A DNA stretch of 64,000 bases. It comes from Marinomonas profundimaris. GTDB lineage: Bacteria; Pseudomonadota; Gammaproteobacteria; Pseudomonadales; Marinomonadaceae. The stretch covers positions 186,001-250,000 of the forward strand of contig NZ_AYOZ01000001.1 of the NCBI RefSeq assembly GCF_000508165.1. Reading direction: 5' to 3'. Positions 16,226-25,986 of the stretch are shown in pieces (position 1 is the stretch's first letter; every line of letters starts with the position of its first letter). The translations under genes were made by a program, and so were the position numbers. The notes beneath the pieces were generated by a model that saw only the letters and a program-made list of their open reading frames with translations, was not told the origin of the DNA and ran no database searches.

Positions 16226-18433
16226 TTAAAGGGCCAGTTTTGCTGTTAAAAGCATTTGACGAGAATCACCCATTGAAACAAAGTACTTATTAGTTGATGA
16301 CGTGTAATACACCTTATCAAACAAGTTTTTAACATTTAACTGCCAAGTAAGGTCTTTACCTTGGAACGTTGTTTTATAGGTGGCGAACACATCTGCTATT
16401 GTGTAAGACGGCAGAGTAAATGAGTTGGCTGAATCGCCTGCACGATCATCAACATAGTGGAACCCGCCGCCAACGGAGACTGCATCGTTCACCTGGTAGT
16501 TGGAAGACAGTGAAGCGGTATTTTTTGCTACATTCACTAGGCGATTACCTTCGTAATCTGGATCTTCCGTTGTGATTGCGTCGATATAAGCGTAGCTGGC
16601 AATCAATTGTAGTTTCTCTGTTACTTGACCAGAGACATCCAGTTCGATACCTCGTGAACGTGCTTTACCTGATGTACGCCATTCAGATTCACTTGTTGCA
16701 TCATTGTATTCAGATACAAGAACGTTTTCTTTATGAATATCGAAAACCGCAAGTGTTCCAGTGATGCCATTCTTTAATTGTACCTTGGTACCTATTTCGT
16801 AAGATGTTGATTCTTCAGGTGTTATACTAGAGTCTACAACGATACCGCTTTTGGCAGCGATGGTTGATGTTGGTTTTAGGGATTGTGTGTAGCTGGAGTA
16901 TAAAGACACCTCTGGTGTCACTTTGTACACTACACCAAGACGAGGTAATAACTTATGACCAGATAGATCGGTATTGGTATTAAAAGGACGACCTTTACCA
17001 GCAACTTGGTCGTAAGAAAGGAAGCGTGCACCAGTAGTTAATAGCCATTTATCTGTCAAATGCAGCGTATCTTGAAAGAAGACAGAGGTGTTTTTTAATT
17101 TGTCTGTTTGGTCGCTGGCGCTATCGTCAACGGTAGTGGATTCTCCAACGGTGCCGTAAGTTGGGTCAAGGTAGTTAAAAGAGCCAGCGATAGCATCTCG
17201 AACCATGTTTTCACGGAAATACTCTCTAGACTCATGATCAACCCCTACCATGATGTCATTCGCCATGCCCGCCATATCAAAATGACCATTTAGGTATACG
17301 GTTGAGAAGCTGTCGGTACTGACTGCATCATGTGTGCCTGAATTTTTACGGGTTAATGTACCTGTGGTTGTATCAATAGCGGTGACACGCAATTGGTTAG
17401 CATTGTATTTCTCTTCGTTGTAGCTGTAAGCCGCGTGCAGTTTCCAATCATCGTTTAAGTAATGATCGACAGATGTTTGGAAAAGCTGTGAATGACCTTC
17501 CATCGTATTGACGGGTTCATCTAGGCGGCGCGTAGCAGGGATATTAAGAGGTTTGTTCGTCGTTGGGTCAATGACAGTCCCACGGTCTGAAGGGTAGAGA
17601 AAATCACGGTATTCGTAAGAAATCAGTACTTCAGTATTTTCTCCAAACCAGCGAATAGACGGAGCGATTAGTTGTTCTTTTCGCTTGCCGAAGTTGCGCC
17701 AATAGTCTTCATCAACAGCATCAAGAATCAGTCGATATGCAACATTTGATTGTCCAATTTGACCTGTTGAATCAAGTCCTAAAGAGCTTCCATTCTTTCC
17801 ACTACCATAAGTGGAAAGGCCTGCAGAAAGTATATTGGCGCTTTCCATTTGAGGTTTTTTAGAAACAATGTTGATGACACCACCTGGATCCATGATGCCA
17901 TAAAGTAGAGAGGCTGGTCCTTTTAATACTTCTACACTTTGAGCTGTGTCGTTAAAGCTGCGTCCTTGAATAATCGGTGCGCCGTTACGTAATATCGAAC
18001 CATCCCTGTTGCCACCAAAACCTCGTTTCATGACAGTGTCTTGGGTGCTGGCAAGTGTATTACCTTGGGTAATGCCACTGACATTCGCTAAGGCATCATC
18101 TAAGTTTTTAGGAAGCAGATCGTTAAGCACCTCTTCCGGTACGATGTTGATGGCCTGAGGTATATCAATGATCTGCGTATCAGACTTCATAAGGTAAGAA
18201 GATAGAACAGGTTGGTAGGTTTCAGAGGTTGCTTCGCTGTTTACTTTGTCTCCGACGACTTTAAGCGGTGGAAGTGTCGTTTCACTAGTGGTGCTATTTG
18301 CAGACTCGTCTTCTGAAGTATCAGCAGAAGCCGTGTTGCAAATTAAAGCGCTAGAAACCAACAAAGAGGCAAAGAGTGCTGTGGATACATTAAAAGGAGA
18401 GTGGCGATTGGAAAAAAAATTCATCAACGTCAT
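16226..18433 (-). CDS. TonB-dependent siderophore receptor
   Basis: This 735-residue outer-membrane receptor takes up ferric siderophores using TonB energy. It has a signal peptide (about 1-37, ending NTASA), a plug domain (about 75-190, with IPQAINIVPEEVL and SVEVLKGPASLLYGIMDPGG) and a 22-strand-type barrel ending SRQMLLTAKLAL. The plug pattern belongs to the FhuA/FpvA-like siderophore class; the ligand cannot be told. A Fur box lies upstream and a strong terminator downstream, so it is monocistronic and iron-regulated. ATG 18424 is an alternative start. Confidence 0.93.
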   Translation of the reverse strand: MTLMNFFSNRHSPFNVSTALFASLLVSSALICNTASADTSEDESANSTTSETTLPPLKVVGDKVNSEATSETYQPVLSSYLMKSDTQIIDIPQAINIVPEEVLNDLLPKNLDDALANVSGITQGNTLASTQDTVMKRGFGGNRDGSILRNGAPIIQGRSFNDTAQSVEVLKGPASLLYGIMDPGGVINIVSKKPQMESANILSAGLSTYGSGKNGSSLGLDSTGQIGQSNVAYRLILDAVDEDYWRNFGKRKEQLIAPSIRWFGENTEVLISYEYRDFLYPSDRGTVIDPTTNKPLNIPATRRLDEPVNTMEGHSQLFQTSVDHYLNDDWKLHAAYSYNEEKYNANQLRVTAIDTTTGTLTRKNSGTHDAVSTDSFSTVYLNGHFDMAGMANDIMVGVDHESREYFRENMVRDAIAGSFNYLDPTYGTVGESTTVDDSASDQTDKLKNTSVFFQDTLHLTDKWLLTTGARFLSYDQVAGKGRPFNTNTDLSGHKLLPRLGVVYKVTPEVSLYSSYTQSLKPTSTIAAKSGIVVDSSITPEESTSYEIGTKVQLKNGITGTLAVFDIHKENVLVSEYNDATSESEWRTSGKARSRGIELDVSGQVTEKLQLIASYAYIDAITTEDPDYEGNRLVNVAKNTASLSSNYQVNDAVSVGGGFHYVDDRAGDSANSFTLPSYTIADVFATYKTTFQGKDLTWQLNVKNLFDKVYYTSSTNKYFVSMGDSRQMLLTAKLAL

Positions 18434-18478
18434 AAAGCAGCCAAATAGATAGGAATGAGGCGCGCATAATAATATTTA

Positions 18479-18493
18479 TGAGAATCATTTTCA
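18479..18493 (-). promoter_or_regulatory. Fur box upstream of the siderophore receptor
   Basis: TGAGAAT-C-ATTTTCA matches the 7-1-7 Fur consensus TGATAAT-N-ATTATCA at all but two positions. It lies about 45 bases before the receptor start, in a promoter-like AT-rich region. Confidence 0.8.
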
Positions 18494-18585
18494 AATGAGA
18501 ATTAATATAGAAAACGTTCAAAACGCTATGTCTACTATTTCGACGGTGATTTTACAGAAAGAAAGGAACGTGTTTGGGGGAGAAA

Positions 18586-18628
18586 AAATAGAACTGTTAA
18601 AGCCATAACGGTTAAAACAGTTCTATTT
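18586..18628. terminator. Hairpin downstream of the YdcH-like gene
   Basis: AAATAGAACTGTT and AACAGTTCTATTT pair perfectly over 13 bases around a loop that contains a nested AACCG/CGGTT-like pair. It lies just past the stop of the reverse-strand gene at 18637 and can terminate it. Confidence 0.7.
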
Positions 18629-18636
18629 CAAAAGCG

Positions 18637-18897
18637 CTACGCTTTTTCGGCAGCGAGTCTTGTCGCTTTAATATAGCCTTGAATGGTGTCTTTTAATTGA
18701 AGGCGTTGTTTCTTCAATTTTTCTTCTTCTGCTGTGGTGGTAGGGATGATCTCTTGCTCCCTTTTTTCCACTTCTTTTGTTAAGTGGTTGTATTCTTCAT
18801 AGAGCTTTTTGAAGTGGGCATCGTCCATTTTTAGTTGGTGAATGTCGTCTTTAAACTCTGGAAATTCGTTGATTAAGCTGTGGTCTTCGATTGGCAT
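18637..18897 (-). CDS. YdcH/DUF465-family small protein
   Basis: The 86-residue, highly charged helical protein starts MPIEDHSLINEFPEF, the usual opening of DUF465 (YdcH) proteins. The sequence DAHFKKLYEEYNHLTKEVEK suggests a coiled coil. The role of the family is unknown. CAGACAGGAGGCAAAT on the coding strand gives a very strong ribosome binding site. An 8-bp inverted repeat (ACTATTAC/GTAATAGT, 18983-19003) lies upstream. Confidence 0.85.
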   Translation of the reverse strand: MPIEDHSLINEFPEFKDDIHQLKMDDAHFKKLYEEYNHLTKEVEKREQEIIPTTTAEEEKLKKQRLQLKDTIQGYIKATRLAAEKA

Positions 18898-18982
18898 ATT
18901 TGCCTCCTGTCTGTGTTTGCTTTTATCTTAGATTAGCCTAGTTGAGTTGATCGATTCTTGATGCGGATCAGTTTTTCCTCAT

Positions 18983-19003
18983 ACTATTACAAACAGTAAT
19001 AGT
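18983..19003. promoter_or_regulatory. Inverted repeat upstream of the YdcH-like gene
   Basis: ACTATTAC-AAACA-GTAATAGT is a perfect 8-bp inverted repeat about 85 bases before the YdcH-like start. It could be an operator or a transcript hairpin. There is no T-run beside it, so it is not a typical terminator. Confidence 0.35.
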
Positions 19004-19085
19004 CTGTTTCACACTGTTTTCAACGCTGAACCTTCAGTTTATGCAAGGTTTCATTTTTAGGTGGCTTTCTTTGCTGCATTTTGAC

Positions 19086-19106
19086 GAAAAAAACCGCAGC
19101 GGTTTT
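19086..19106 (-). terminator. Intrinsic terminator of the DUF748 gene
   Basis: On the reverse strand AAAACCG-CTG-CGGTTTTTTT forms a short perfect stem with a T-run. It lies about 55 bases past the DUF748 stop codon. Confidence 0.8.
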
Positions 19107-19161
19107 ACTCGCGCGGCTTTGATGGTTTGTTTGTGATAATGCGTTGCTGCAAATAGCGGCG

Positions 19162-22146
19162 TTAAAAATTCAATTCAACCCTTGCTTTGCTGGATTTTGA
19201 TAAGTCGATTTCCGGTGAACAAAGATAGATGCGAGACGAGCTGATGCCCTCGTTGACCAAGTAATCTTTTAAGGCTTCCGCTCGTTCTTGCCCCAGTGCA
19301 GTGGCAATTTCTGCGGTTGCGTTATCAATGGATGCGGGCGATTTTTCAAATCCTAAATCCACATAGCTCGCTACGCCACAGGCTTTTAATTGGCTGTCTT
19401 TTTTGTCTTTCATTAAGGCGACAAGCTGTTTTAAGAAAATCGCTTGGGAAGCATTTAATTGACCATCTTCAGGGTCAAACAGCAGTGGCTCGACTCGAAT
19501 TTTCAATAATTGATCGCCTGCGAATTGCGCGATGCTAATGACATTCGCGTAGGGCACAAAGGTTTGCATTAGATAGTTACTCGATGCTGTGTAGAGGGCT
19601 TTTTTGACGGGCAACAGTAAAAAGCTTTTCCAGCCAAATTCTGGGTTATCAATGTCACCCGACAGTGGGATTTCTAAGTCTATGTTGTTGTCGCTGTCTT
19701 TTAGAATGCTCACCGCAATATTAAGAGGAACCGCACCGGCTTTGATGGCGGTGCTGCTGTCTTTGCGCCCGCCTAAATCAAACTCTCTTAATAGAATGTG
19801 CGAGTTTCCGTCTAATACGCCATTGTCTGAATGCAGCTTAAGGTCTAGGTCTAATTGCCCAGAATCGATTTGATAACCAAGCACATTGGCAATGTAAGAA
19901 GAGTAGGGTGGCAGCTCGGCTTCTTTGATGATCAATTCACTTTTCATGGTAAGTCGATCGGCCAGCGGCCAAATTGTCAGGTCACTTTGCAAGGTTGCGT
20001 ACTTTCCGCTGCGCGCTTTCAGTGCCAATACCGTCGCTTGGTCCTTGTTCAGCGTGTTGATGTTTCTGATCGATAAGGTTTCTATTTCTAACCTGCGCTG
20101 TAAGGCCGGCGAAATGCTTTTGTCTTGTACATTAACACTTGAAGCGCCGGTTACGTCGTAGGCATCCAAAATGACGTAATAGGGCGCTTTAAAGGCTGGA
20201 TCTTGTTCATTGATGGTGTTTTCAACGTCTTTTGCTTTGGGCGCGCTGGCGCTGCTCAATGGTGTGTCTGGGTTGTCTTTTTGATCTTCATTGATAAAAA
20301 CCAGATTCTCTATGCGTTTTTGGTTATCAATAATAAGGCTGACATTGAGCGAATCGGTTGTGATGCTGTGGATACTTGCGCCATCTTGATTGGCGTCCAG
20401 TTTGTTGATCGTGATGAGCCCAATTTGACTTAGCGGTGGTTGTTTTTGTGTGTCTGTTGAATCGGCCAGCGCTTGAGAAAAAATCAATTCGGCGATGTTT
20501 AAGGTGCCTAGCGTAACGTCAAAGTTTTGTTCCTGCTGAGTAAATGAAAGGTGGCTGATGTCTGCGCTTTTCCAGGATGCAATGCGCTTTTTATCGGTTA
20601 ACAGACTGTCGAGTAACTGGCTGAAAACGTTTAGATTGACGCCTTTTACGATGGCTGGCTGTTGGCCTTCTTGATCAAAATCGAGCTGTTCTGCGGTAAC
20701 GGTTGCAGATCCTAGCGAGAATTGTTTGCCGTCAATTTGTTTGGCCTTTAAGCCTTCAATATTGATGTCCAAAGCGGTATTGCTTGCCGAAATGTCTGCG
20801 CCATTTTTATGCATAGACAGCGTATTGGCTAGATTGAAAATATCATAGTGCGCGGTATTACCAGCTTGCAAAACAGACAGGTTACTACTTTGAATCTCGG
20901 TCGATAAGGACACCGTCAGTGCGTGTTGAGGATCCATCATAAAAGCCACATCCGTTAAGCTAACCTGAATCTGTTGGTTTTCCACGCCCAGACTGTCGAG
21001 CGCGATCGATAAGTCGCTCATGTCCATTTGGGTTGAGTCACTTTTTGCTGTAAGACCCAGTTCATTTTTTTGTACATCAAAGGGTGTCGTAAGCGCGAGA
21101 TGCCCAAATTGCATCACTTGATCCGCTTGAGTAAAACGTGATTGTTCTGATTGAAGCGCAAGTTCACCCGTAAGTGACAGTTGATCGGCCGAGATAAAAT
21201 CGATCGTAGATTGCGTCAGTTTAAGCGTCGTCGACGTGGTACTGACGCGATCTTTTTCATTTATATTGACGTCGAGATCGGTGGCTTGAGACTCAATATT
21301 TAGCTTAGTAAGGGTGATTTTAGGAGCGCCCTCGTTTTGTTTGAAATCCAGATCGACACTTCCCGCTAGGCTAAATTCGCCTTTGCTGTCTTGAAAGGGG
21401 TCAGGTAAAAAATGACGAAAGCTGTCTATTGGTAGGTGTGTGTCTGTTACGCTGATAGTGGCCTTGGCGTGTTCAGGGGTGTAATTGACGCGACTGTTAA
21501 CGGTCAGTGCGGCTTGGTTTACCATAGCAGAGAGGGCAACATTGCCTTTCCAAGTCAATGCCTGCCCCGATAATCCCTTGACGGTGAAAGACGACAAGGT
21601 GAATGTGTCTTGTGTCGCTGGTATCGCGGCGTCTTGCTGGCGAGACAGATTCACTTGGCTGTTTGTGACGCTAAAAGACGGCAGTTTTATATTCCAAGGG
21701 GCGTTTACATTGGCGGTGTCATTGCTGGCTGCTGGCGCTTCTGTTGTCGGTTCTTCATTTTCCGTTAGATATTGAGTGGTATTGATACCCGCCACGATCC
21801 AGTCTTTCTCTTGCTGAACGATCTGTAGCGCCAGTCCTTCAATGCGAGCTTGCGTAATGTGGATTGTCTTTGTAAAAAGCGGCCATATTTCCATTTCGAC
21901 AACCGCGCGCTTCAGCGTGAGAGTGTCTTGGGATTGGTCATTAATAGTGAGGTTCTTTAGATCAATCTTTGGCGGAAAAAAGTCGATGGAAAATTTTTCG
22001 ATGGACGCATCTTGGCCTTGCTCTAGGAAGTATTCTGAAAGGTAGTGTTTTGCAACAAAAGGAGCGGCCAACCATAACGCTGTGATTAAGGCGGTAATAA
22101 TCGCAAAAGGATAAAAGACAAAGTGTCGAAAGTGTCGGCGTGTCAT
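19162..22146 (-). CDS. DUF748 domain protein, large AsmA-like envelope protein
   Basis: The 994-residue protein has one N-terminal membrane helix (about 12-32) and a long beta-rich periplasmic body built of short repeats, as in the DUF748/AsmA-like clan. Members of that clan are linked to outer-membrane integrity and lipid transport. The last ~130 residues differ: KACGVASYVDLGFEK and ALGQERAEALKDYLVNEGIS are reminiscent of an OmpA-like segment. The function is inferred from the clan only. It is followed by a terminator and preceded 34 bases away by the DUF454 gene on the same strand. Confidence 0.8.
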   Translation of the reverse strand: MTRRHFRHFVFYPFAIITALITALWLAAPFVAKHYLSEYFLEQGQDASIEKFSIDFFPPKIDLKNLTINDQSQDTLTLKRAVVEMEIWPLFTKTIHITQARIEGLALQIVQQEKDWIVAGINTTQYLTENEEPTTEAPAASNDTANVNAPWNIKLPSFSVTNSQVNLSRQQDAAIPATQDTFTLSSFTVKGLSGQALTWKGNVALSAMVNQAALTVNSRVNYTPEHAKATISVTDTHLPIDSFRHFLPDPFQDSKGEFSLAGSVDLDFKQNEGAPKITLTKLNIESQATDLDVNINEKDRVSTTSTTLKLTQSTIDFISADQLSLTGELALQSEQSRFTQADQVMQFGHLALTTPFDVQKNELGLTAKSDSTQMDMSDLSIALDSLGVENQQIQVSLTDVAFMMDPQHALTVSLSTEIQSSNLSVLQAGNTAHYDIFNLANTLSMHKNGADISASNTALDINIEGLKAKQIDGKQFSLGSATVTAEQLDFDQEGQQPAIVKGVNLNVFSQLLDSLLTDKKRIASWKSADISHLSFTQQEQNFDVTLGTLNIAELIFSQALADSTDTQKQPPLSQIGLITINKLDANQDGASIHSITTDSLNVSLIIDNQKRIENLVFINEDQKDNPDTPLSSASAPKAKDVENTINEQDPAFKAPYYVILDAYDVTGASSVNVQDKSISPALQRRLEIETLSIRNINTLNKDQATVLALKARSGKYATLQSDLTIWPLADRLTMKSELIIKEAELPPYSSYIANVLGYQIDSGQLDLDLKLHSDNGVLDGNSHILLREFDLGGRKDSSTAIKAGAVPLNIAVSILKDSDNNIDLEIPLSGDIDNPEFGWKSFLLLPVKKALYTASSNYLMQTFVPYANVISIAQFAGDQLLKIRVEPLLFDPEDGQLNASQAIFLKQLVALMKDKKDSQLKACGVASYVDLGFEKSPASIDNATAEIATALGQERAEALKDYLVNEGISSSRIYLCSPEIDLSKSSKARVELNF

Positions 22147-22180
22147 TATATTTGCCTTTAAAAAATGTTTTTGGTTGGGA

Positions 22181-22618
22181 TTAAATGGGGTTGTCTTTAT
22201 CGTCTTCGTTTTCTAAACGTGCATTGTTTTTAGGTGCTTCAGTGCGTATTGGCATTCTTAATAAATAAATACTGACACAGATTCCGATAGTCACCAGTCC
22301 TATGGTTGCCCAAAAGCGCGACACAATAAACATGGAAATGGCCATGCCCGCCCACATAAACAGAATAGCACGATTTCTTGATCGCCTTGGAATGCCATCA
22401 GAGGATTGCCAGTCATGCACAATGGGGCCAAAGAATTTGTGTTCAAGCAGCCAAGTATGGAATCGTTCAGAGGATTTAGAAAAGCACCAGGCCGCCAATA
22501 AAACAAGCGGAGTGGTGGGAAGAAGAGGGAGGAATATACCGATAATGCCGGTTACGAGGGAAAGCCACCCTAATATTAAATAGAAAATTCGCTTTCCTTG
22601 CATAGGGAGACCCACCAT
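22181..22618 (-). CDS. DUF454 (YbaN-family) inner-membrane protein
   Basis: The 145-residue protein has a family-typical opening (LGWLSLVTGIIGIFLPLLPT, then PLVLLAAWCFSKSSERFH) and two or three membrane helices, with a charged tail. The family has no established function. ATG 22603 (MQGKR...) is another possible start; GGTGGGTCTCCC near the start leaves the choice open. It probably shares a transcript with the DUF748 gene. Confidence 0.85.
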   Translation of the reverse strand: MVGLPMQGKRIFYLILGWLSLVTGIIGIFLPLLPTTPLVLLAAWCFSKSSERFHTWLLEHKFFGPIVHDWQSSDGIPRRSRNRAILFMWAGMAISMFIVSRFWATIGLVTIGICVSIYLLRMPIRTEAPKNNARLENEDDKDNPI

Positions 22619-22628
22619 ATAGATAAAG

Positions 22629-22662
22629 AAAAAACGAACCTTAGAAAATAAGGTCCGTTTTT
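22629..22662. terminator. Intrinsic terminator of rnt
   Basis: AAAAACG-A-ACCTTA and TAAGGT-C-CGTTTTT form a stem with one mismatch around GAAAA. It lies immediately past the rnt stop codon on the reverse strand and upstream of the DUF454 gene. Confidence 0.88.
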
Positions 22663-22671
22663 ATTTTTGCA

Positions 22672-23343
22672 CTATTTGCCAGAATTGAAAATGGCGGCCA
22701 TGTTGTCTTCTTGAACTTCGTTTTCAACAAGAGGCCAGCCTCCAAGACGTTTCCATTTGTTCACCATTTCACAAAACAACTCAGCGGTTTTTTCTGTGTC
22801 GTATTTTGCGGAATGGGCTTCAGAATTGCTGAATGGAATCGCGGCGGCTTCACAGGCTTTCGCTAATACAGTTTGCCCATACACCAAGCCCGCTAAGCTT
22901 GCGGTATCAAAGCTCGAAAATGGGTGGAACGGGTTACGTTTTATGTCTGCTCGCTCAATGGCTGCATTTAAAAAGCCATGATCAAACGCCGCGTTGTGAC
23001 CCACTAAAATAGCGCGTTTACAGCCAACAGATTTTAATTCTTTGCGGACTTTTGCAAACATTTGAGTCAGCGCTTCGTCTTCTGGAATATCTTGTCTGTC
23101 TGGTGCAAAAGGATCAATACCAGTAAAGTCTAACGCCGCTTTTTCAAGGTTTGCACCTTCAAATGGCTTGATTAAAAACTCTAATGTTTCATGGATATAG
23201 AGGTCGCCATTTTCATCCACTCGCAGGATACTGGCAGCCATTTCGAGTAATGCATCGGTTTTTTGATTAAAGCCTGCGGTTTCTACGTCGATAACAACCG
23301 GTAGGAAGCCGCGGAATCGATCTTTGATTTCATGGTTTGACAA
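22672..23343 (-). CDS. rnt: Ribonuclease T
   Basis: RNase T is a DEDDh 3'-5' exonuclease that trims tRNA and stable RNA 3' ends. The 223 residues contain Exo [19 protein letters not shown], Exo [14 protein letters not shown] and Exo [18 protein letters not shown]. The length matches the family (about 215). It has its own terminator and is divergent from the motY gene, with which it shares an intergenic region of ~95 bases. Confidence 0.95.
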   Translation of the reverse strand: MSNHEIKDRFRGFLPVVIDVETAGFNQKTDALLEMAASILRVDENGDLYIHETLEFLIKPFEGANLEKAALDFTGIDPFAPDRQDIPEDEALTQMFAKVRKELKSVGCKRAILVGHNAAFDHGFLNAAIERADIKRNPFHPFSSFDTASLAGLVYGQTVLAKACEAAAIPFSNSEAHSAKYDTEKTAELFCEMVNKWKRLGGWPLVENEVQEDNMAAIFNSGK

Positions 23344-23438
23344 AAGATGGTCCTTAATTCTGCCGCTTGATCAACAGTGACGGTGTACAATAGGATCGGA
23401 TCATAACACAATTGATAATGCTTGAACGAGATGTCTAA

Positions 23439-24326
23439 ATGGGAATTACCCAACAACTTCTAATTCGCACTACGTTTTTACTGGCTGCTTATGCCCCATT
23501 TGGGCAAGCAAATGCATTAACGCATTACCAATCCGATATTTCGGATTCTGAGTGGTTACTTTCGGGTGATATTTTTTCGTGCAGTTTAACGCACCCCGTT
23601 CCTCATTATGGCGAAGGTCATTTCATAAAAGAAGCCGGTGAACCCATGAAATTTATTTTGCAGCCGCAGAATGAAAAACTGGGTCCGGGTCAGGTGTATA
23701 TTATTTCTCAGGCGCCTGATTGGTCGCCCGGTATAAAACCAGAAACCCTTGGCATTCTTCCCTATCCTGGTTATGGGTTGACGGTGGAAGTGGGCGGTAA
23801 AGTAGCAGAAAGAATGCTGACCAGCTTGGATCGAGGTCGTCATCCTATTGTGGCGGGAACGGCGTGGGAAAATAACCGTGAAACCGTTGAAGTGAGTTTG
23901 TCGAATATTAACTTTGCGCCTGCCTACAATGAATTTCGTCGTTGTTTATCGAGTTTATTGCCGGTCAATTACGATCAAATCGCACGAACGGCGGCTTTAT
24001 TTCCACCTAACGGCGTGAACCTAACGGATCGTATCAGGGCGCGTTTGGATTTGGTGGCCTTGTATGTATCATCAGACCCTAGTGTTGGTTATATTTACAT
24101 TGATGGTCACTCTGATTCATTGGGTACTCGACGAGAAAACCGTGAGTTATCAAAAACGCGTGCGGAAAAAGTCACGGCGTATTTACTCGAAAAAGGCGTG
24201 CCAGCAGACAAAATAGTGTCTCGTTATCATGGTGAACGTTATCCTTCGACCACAAATAGAACATCGCAAGGTCGAGATCGAAATCGACGCGTTACGATAC
24301 GTTTAGAAAAAAACGATGAGAGTTGA
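23439..24326 (+). CDS. motY: Sodium-type flagellar motor protein MotY
   Basis: MotY forms the T-ring of sodium-driven polar flagella and helps hold the PomAB stator. The 295 residues have a signal peptide (about 1-26, ending QANA), an N-terminal domain with the family pattern SGDIFSCSLTHPVPHYGEGHF, and a C-terminal OmpA-like peptidoglycan-binding domain (about 190-290: YIDGHSDSLGTRRENRELSK...R). No flagellar genes are nearby, which is normal for motY. Confidence 0.88.
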   Translation: MGITQQLLIRTTFLLAAYAPFGQANALTHYQSDISDSEWLLSGDIFSCSLTHPVPHYGEGHFIKEAGEPMKFILQPQNEKLGPGQVYIISQAPDWSPGIKPETLGILPYPGYGLTVEVGGKVAERMLTSLDRGRHPIVAGTAWENNRETVEVSLSNINFAPAYNEFRRCLSSLLPVNYDQIARTAALFPPNGVNLTDRIRARLDLVALYVSSDPSVGYIYIDGHSDSLGTRRENRELSKTRAEKVTAYLLEKGVPADKIVSRYHGERYPSTTNRTSQGRDRNRRVTIRLEKNDES

Positions 24327-24359
24327 TTTCTAAAACGTTTTGATTTTCTACGGTTTCCA

Positions 24360-24408
24360 AAAAAAGCGCCCTGTTTCGCTCAATAATGTACGCGAGACGG
24401 GGCTTTTT
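24360..24408 (+). terminator. Intrinsic terminator of motY
   Basis: The arms AAAAAGCGCCCTGTTTCGC and GCGAGACGGGGCTTTTT pair with few mismatches around an 11-12 base loop, and a T-run follows. It is about 35 bases past the motY stop. Confidence 0.82.
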
Positions 24409-24530
24409 ACTTGCTAAGCAAGAATCGAGATCTTACACTTACAGCCCCTTTTTTAAATTATTTGCGCCACCGTGTACTGGTTTGAAAGCATTGGTGTGGG
24501 AGCGCGAGCTCGTTGAGGAGAATAGAGATA

Positions 24531-25763
24531 ATGTCTGACGTGAAGAAGGTAGTGCTTGCCTATTCTGGCGGCCTGGATACTTCCGTAATCGTGAAGTGGC
24601 TTCAAGAAGAGTATAACTGTGAAGTGGTTACTTTTACCGCTGATTTGGGTCAGGGTGAAGAGGTTGAACCAGCTCGCGCTAAAGCTCAAGCGTTGGGTAT
24701 TAAGGAAATCTACATCGAAGATTTGCGTGAAGAATTTGTCCGCGATTTCGTTTTCCCTATGTTCCGTGCTAACACCATTTACGAAGGCGAGTATTTACTT
24801 GGTACTTCCATCGCTCGCCCTTTGATCGCAAAACGTTTGATCGAAATCGCCAACGAAACGGGCGCTGACGCAATTTCTCACGGCGCGACAGGTAAAGGTA
24901 ATGACCAAGTACGTTTTGAGCTTGGCGCTTACGCATTGAAACCTGGCGTTAAAGTGATTGCCCCATGGCGTGAATGGGATCTGACTTCCCGCGAAACCCT
25001 AATGGCGTACTGTGAAGAACACAATATTCCAGTGGATTTTTCCACTAAGAAGAAAAAATCCCCTTACTCTATGGACGCGAACTTGCTTCACATCTCTTTC
25101 GAGGGTGACCAGCTTGAAGATCCGTGGACAGAGCCAGAAGACGACATGTGGCGTTGGTCTGTGTCTCCTGAAGACGCGCCAAACGAAGCAACTTACATCG
25201 AAATCGGTTACGAAAAAGGCGACCCAGTTTCTATCAATGGTGAAGCTATGTCTCCAGCGACGATCTTGGAAACATTGAACAAGATTGGTGGCGCGAACGG
25301 CATTGGCCGCGTAGACATCGTAGAAAACCGTTTTGTTGGTATGAAAGCACGTGGTTGTTACGAAACACCGGGCGGCACGATCATGATGCGAGCGCATCGT
25401 GCAATCGAGTCGATCACGTTGGATCGTGAAGCGATGCACTTAAAAGATGAAATGATGCCGCGTTACGCAAAAATCATCTATAACGGTTTCTGGTGGTCTG
25501 AAGAGCGCCGTATGATGCAAGCGATGATCGATACGTCTCAGAAATACGTGTCCGGTACGGTTCGTCTTAAATTGTACAAAGGCAACGTAACAGTTGTTGG
25601 TCGTCAGTCTCCAAACAGCTTGTTCGATAGCTCTATCGCAACCTTTGAAGACGATGCTGGTGCATACGATCAGAAAGACGCAGCGGGCTTCATTAAATTG
25701 AATGCATTGCGCATGCGTATTGCCGCTCAGAAAGGCCGTGGCTTTTTAGACAGCGACAAATAA
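24531..25763 (+). CDS. argG: Argininosuccinate synthase
   Basis: This enzyme joins citrulline and aspartate with ATP in arginine synthesis. I use ATG 24531 (410 residues), with GAGGAG ten bases upstream, rather than an in-frame start 18 bases earlier. The ATP motif [11 protein letters not shown] lies at about residues 10-20. [18 protein letters not shown] and [16 protein letters not shown] are conserved. It stands alone with a terminator. Confidence 0.97.
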   Translation: MSDVKKVVLAYSGGLDTSVIVKWLQEEYNCEVVTFTADLGQGEEVEPARAKAQALGIKEIYIEDLREEFVRDFVFPMFRANTIYEGEYLLGTSIARPLIAKRLIEIANETGADAISHGATGKGNDQVRFELGAYALKPGVKVIAPWREWDLTSRETLMAYCEEHNIPVDFSTKKKKSPYSMDANLLHISFEGDQLEDPWTEPEDDMWRWSVSPEDAPNEATYIEIGYEKGDPVSINGEAMSPATILETLNKIGGANGIGRVDIVENRFVGMKARGCYETPGGTIMMRAHRAIESITLDREAMHLKDEMMPRYAKIIYNGFWWSEERRMMQAMIDTSQKYVSGTVRLKLYKGNVTVVGRQSPNSLFDSSIATFEDDAGAYDQKDAAGFIKLNALRMRIAAQKGRGFLDSDK

Positions 25764-25793
25764 GCACTCGTTATTGATAGATAGAACGCTTTT

Positions 25794-25830
25794 AAAAACG
25801 CTCCATTCGTGACGAATTGGGGCGTTTTTT
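25794..25830 (+). terminator. Intrinsic terminator of argG
   Basis: AAAAACGC-TCC-ATTCG and CGAAT-TGG-GGCGTTTTTT form a stable stem with a short TGA loop and T-run. Confidence 0.88.
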
Positions 25831-25986
25831 ATTTTTGTACGATTGGTCAAGATTTATTGGCTCATTTGGCATAAAATGCGGATTCGTCTTATTTTTGTCG
25901 TCAGCGCTTATCTGTTTAAAGTGGCAAGATCGACAATATAATGAAAAGAATAACAGCCGACGTGCTCACCCTGAAGGAAGGGAATT

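Noticed and set aside
24999-25439. Reverse-strand frame of 146 codons inside argG
   Set aside because: Antisense of a highly conserved gene; composition is not protein-like.
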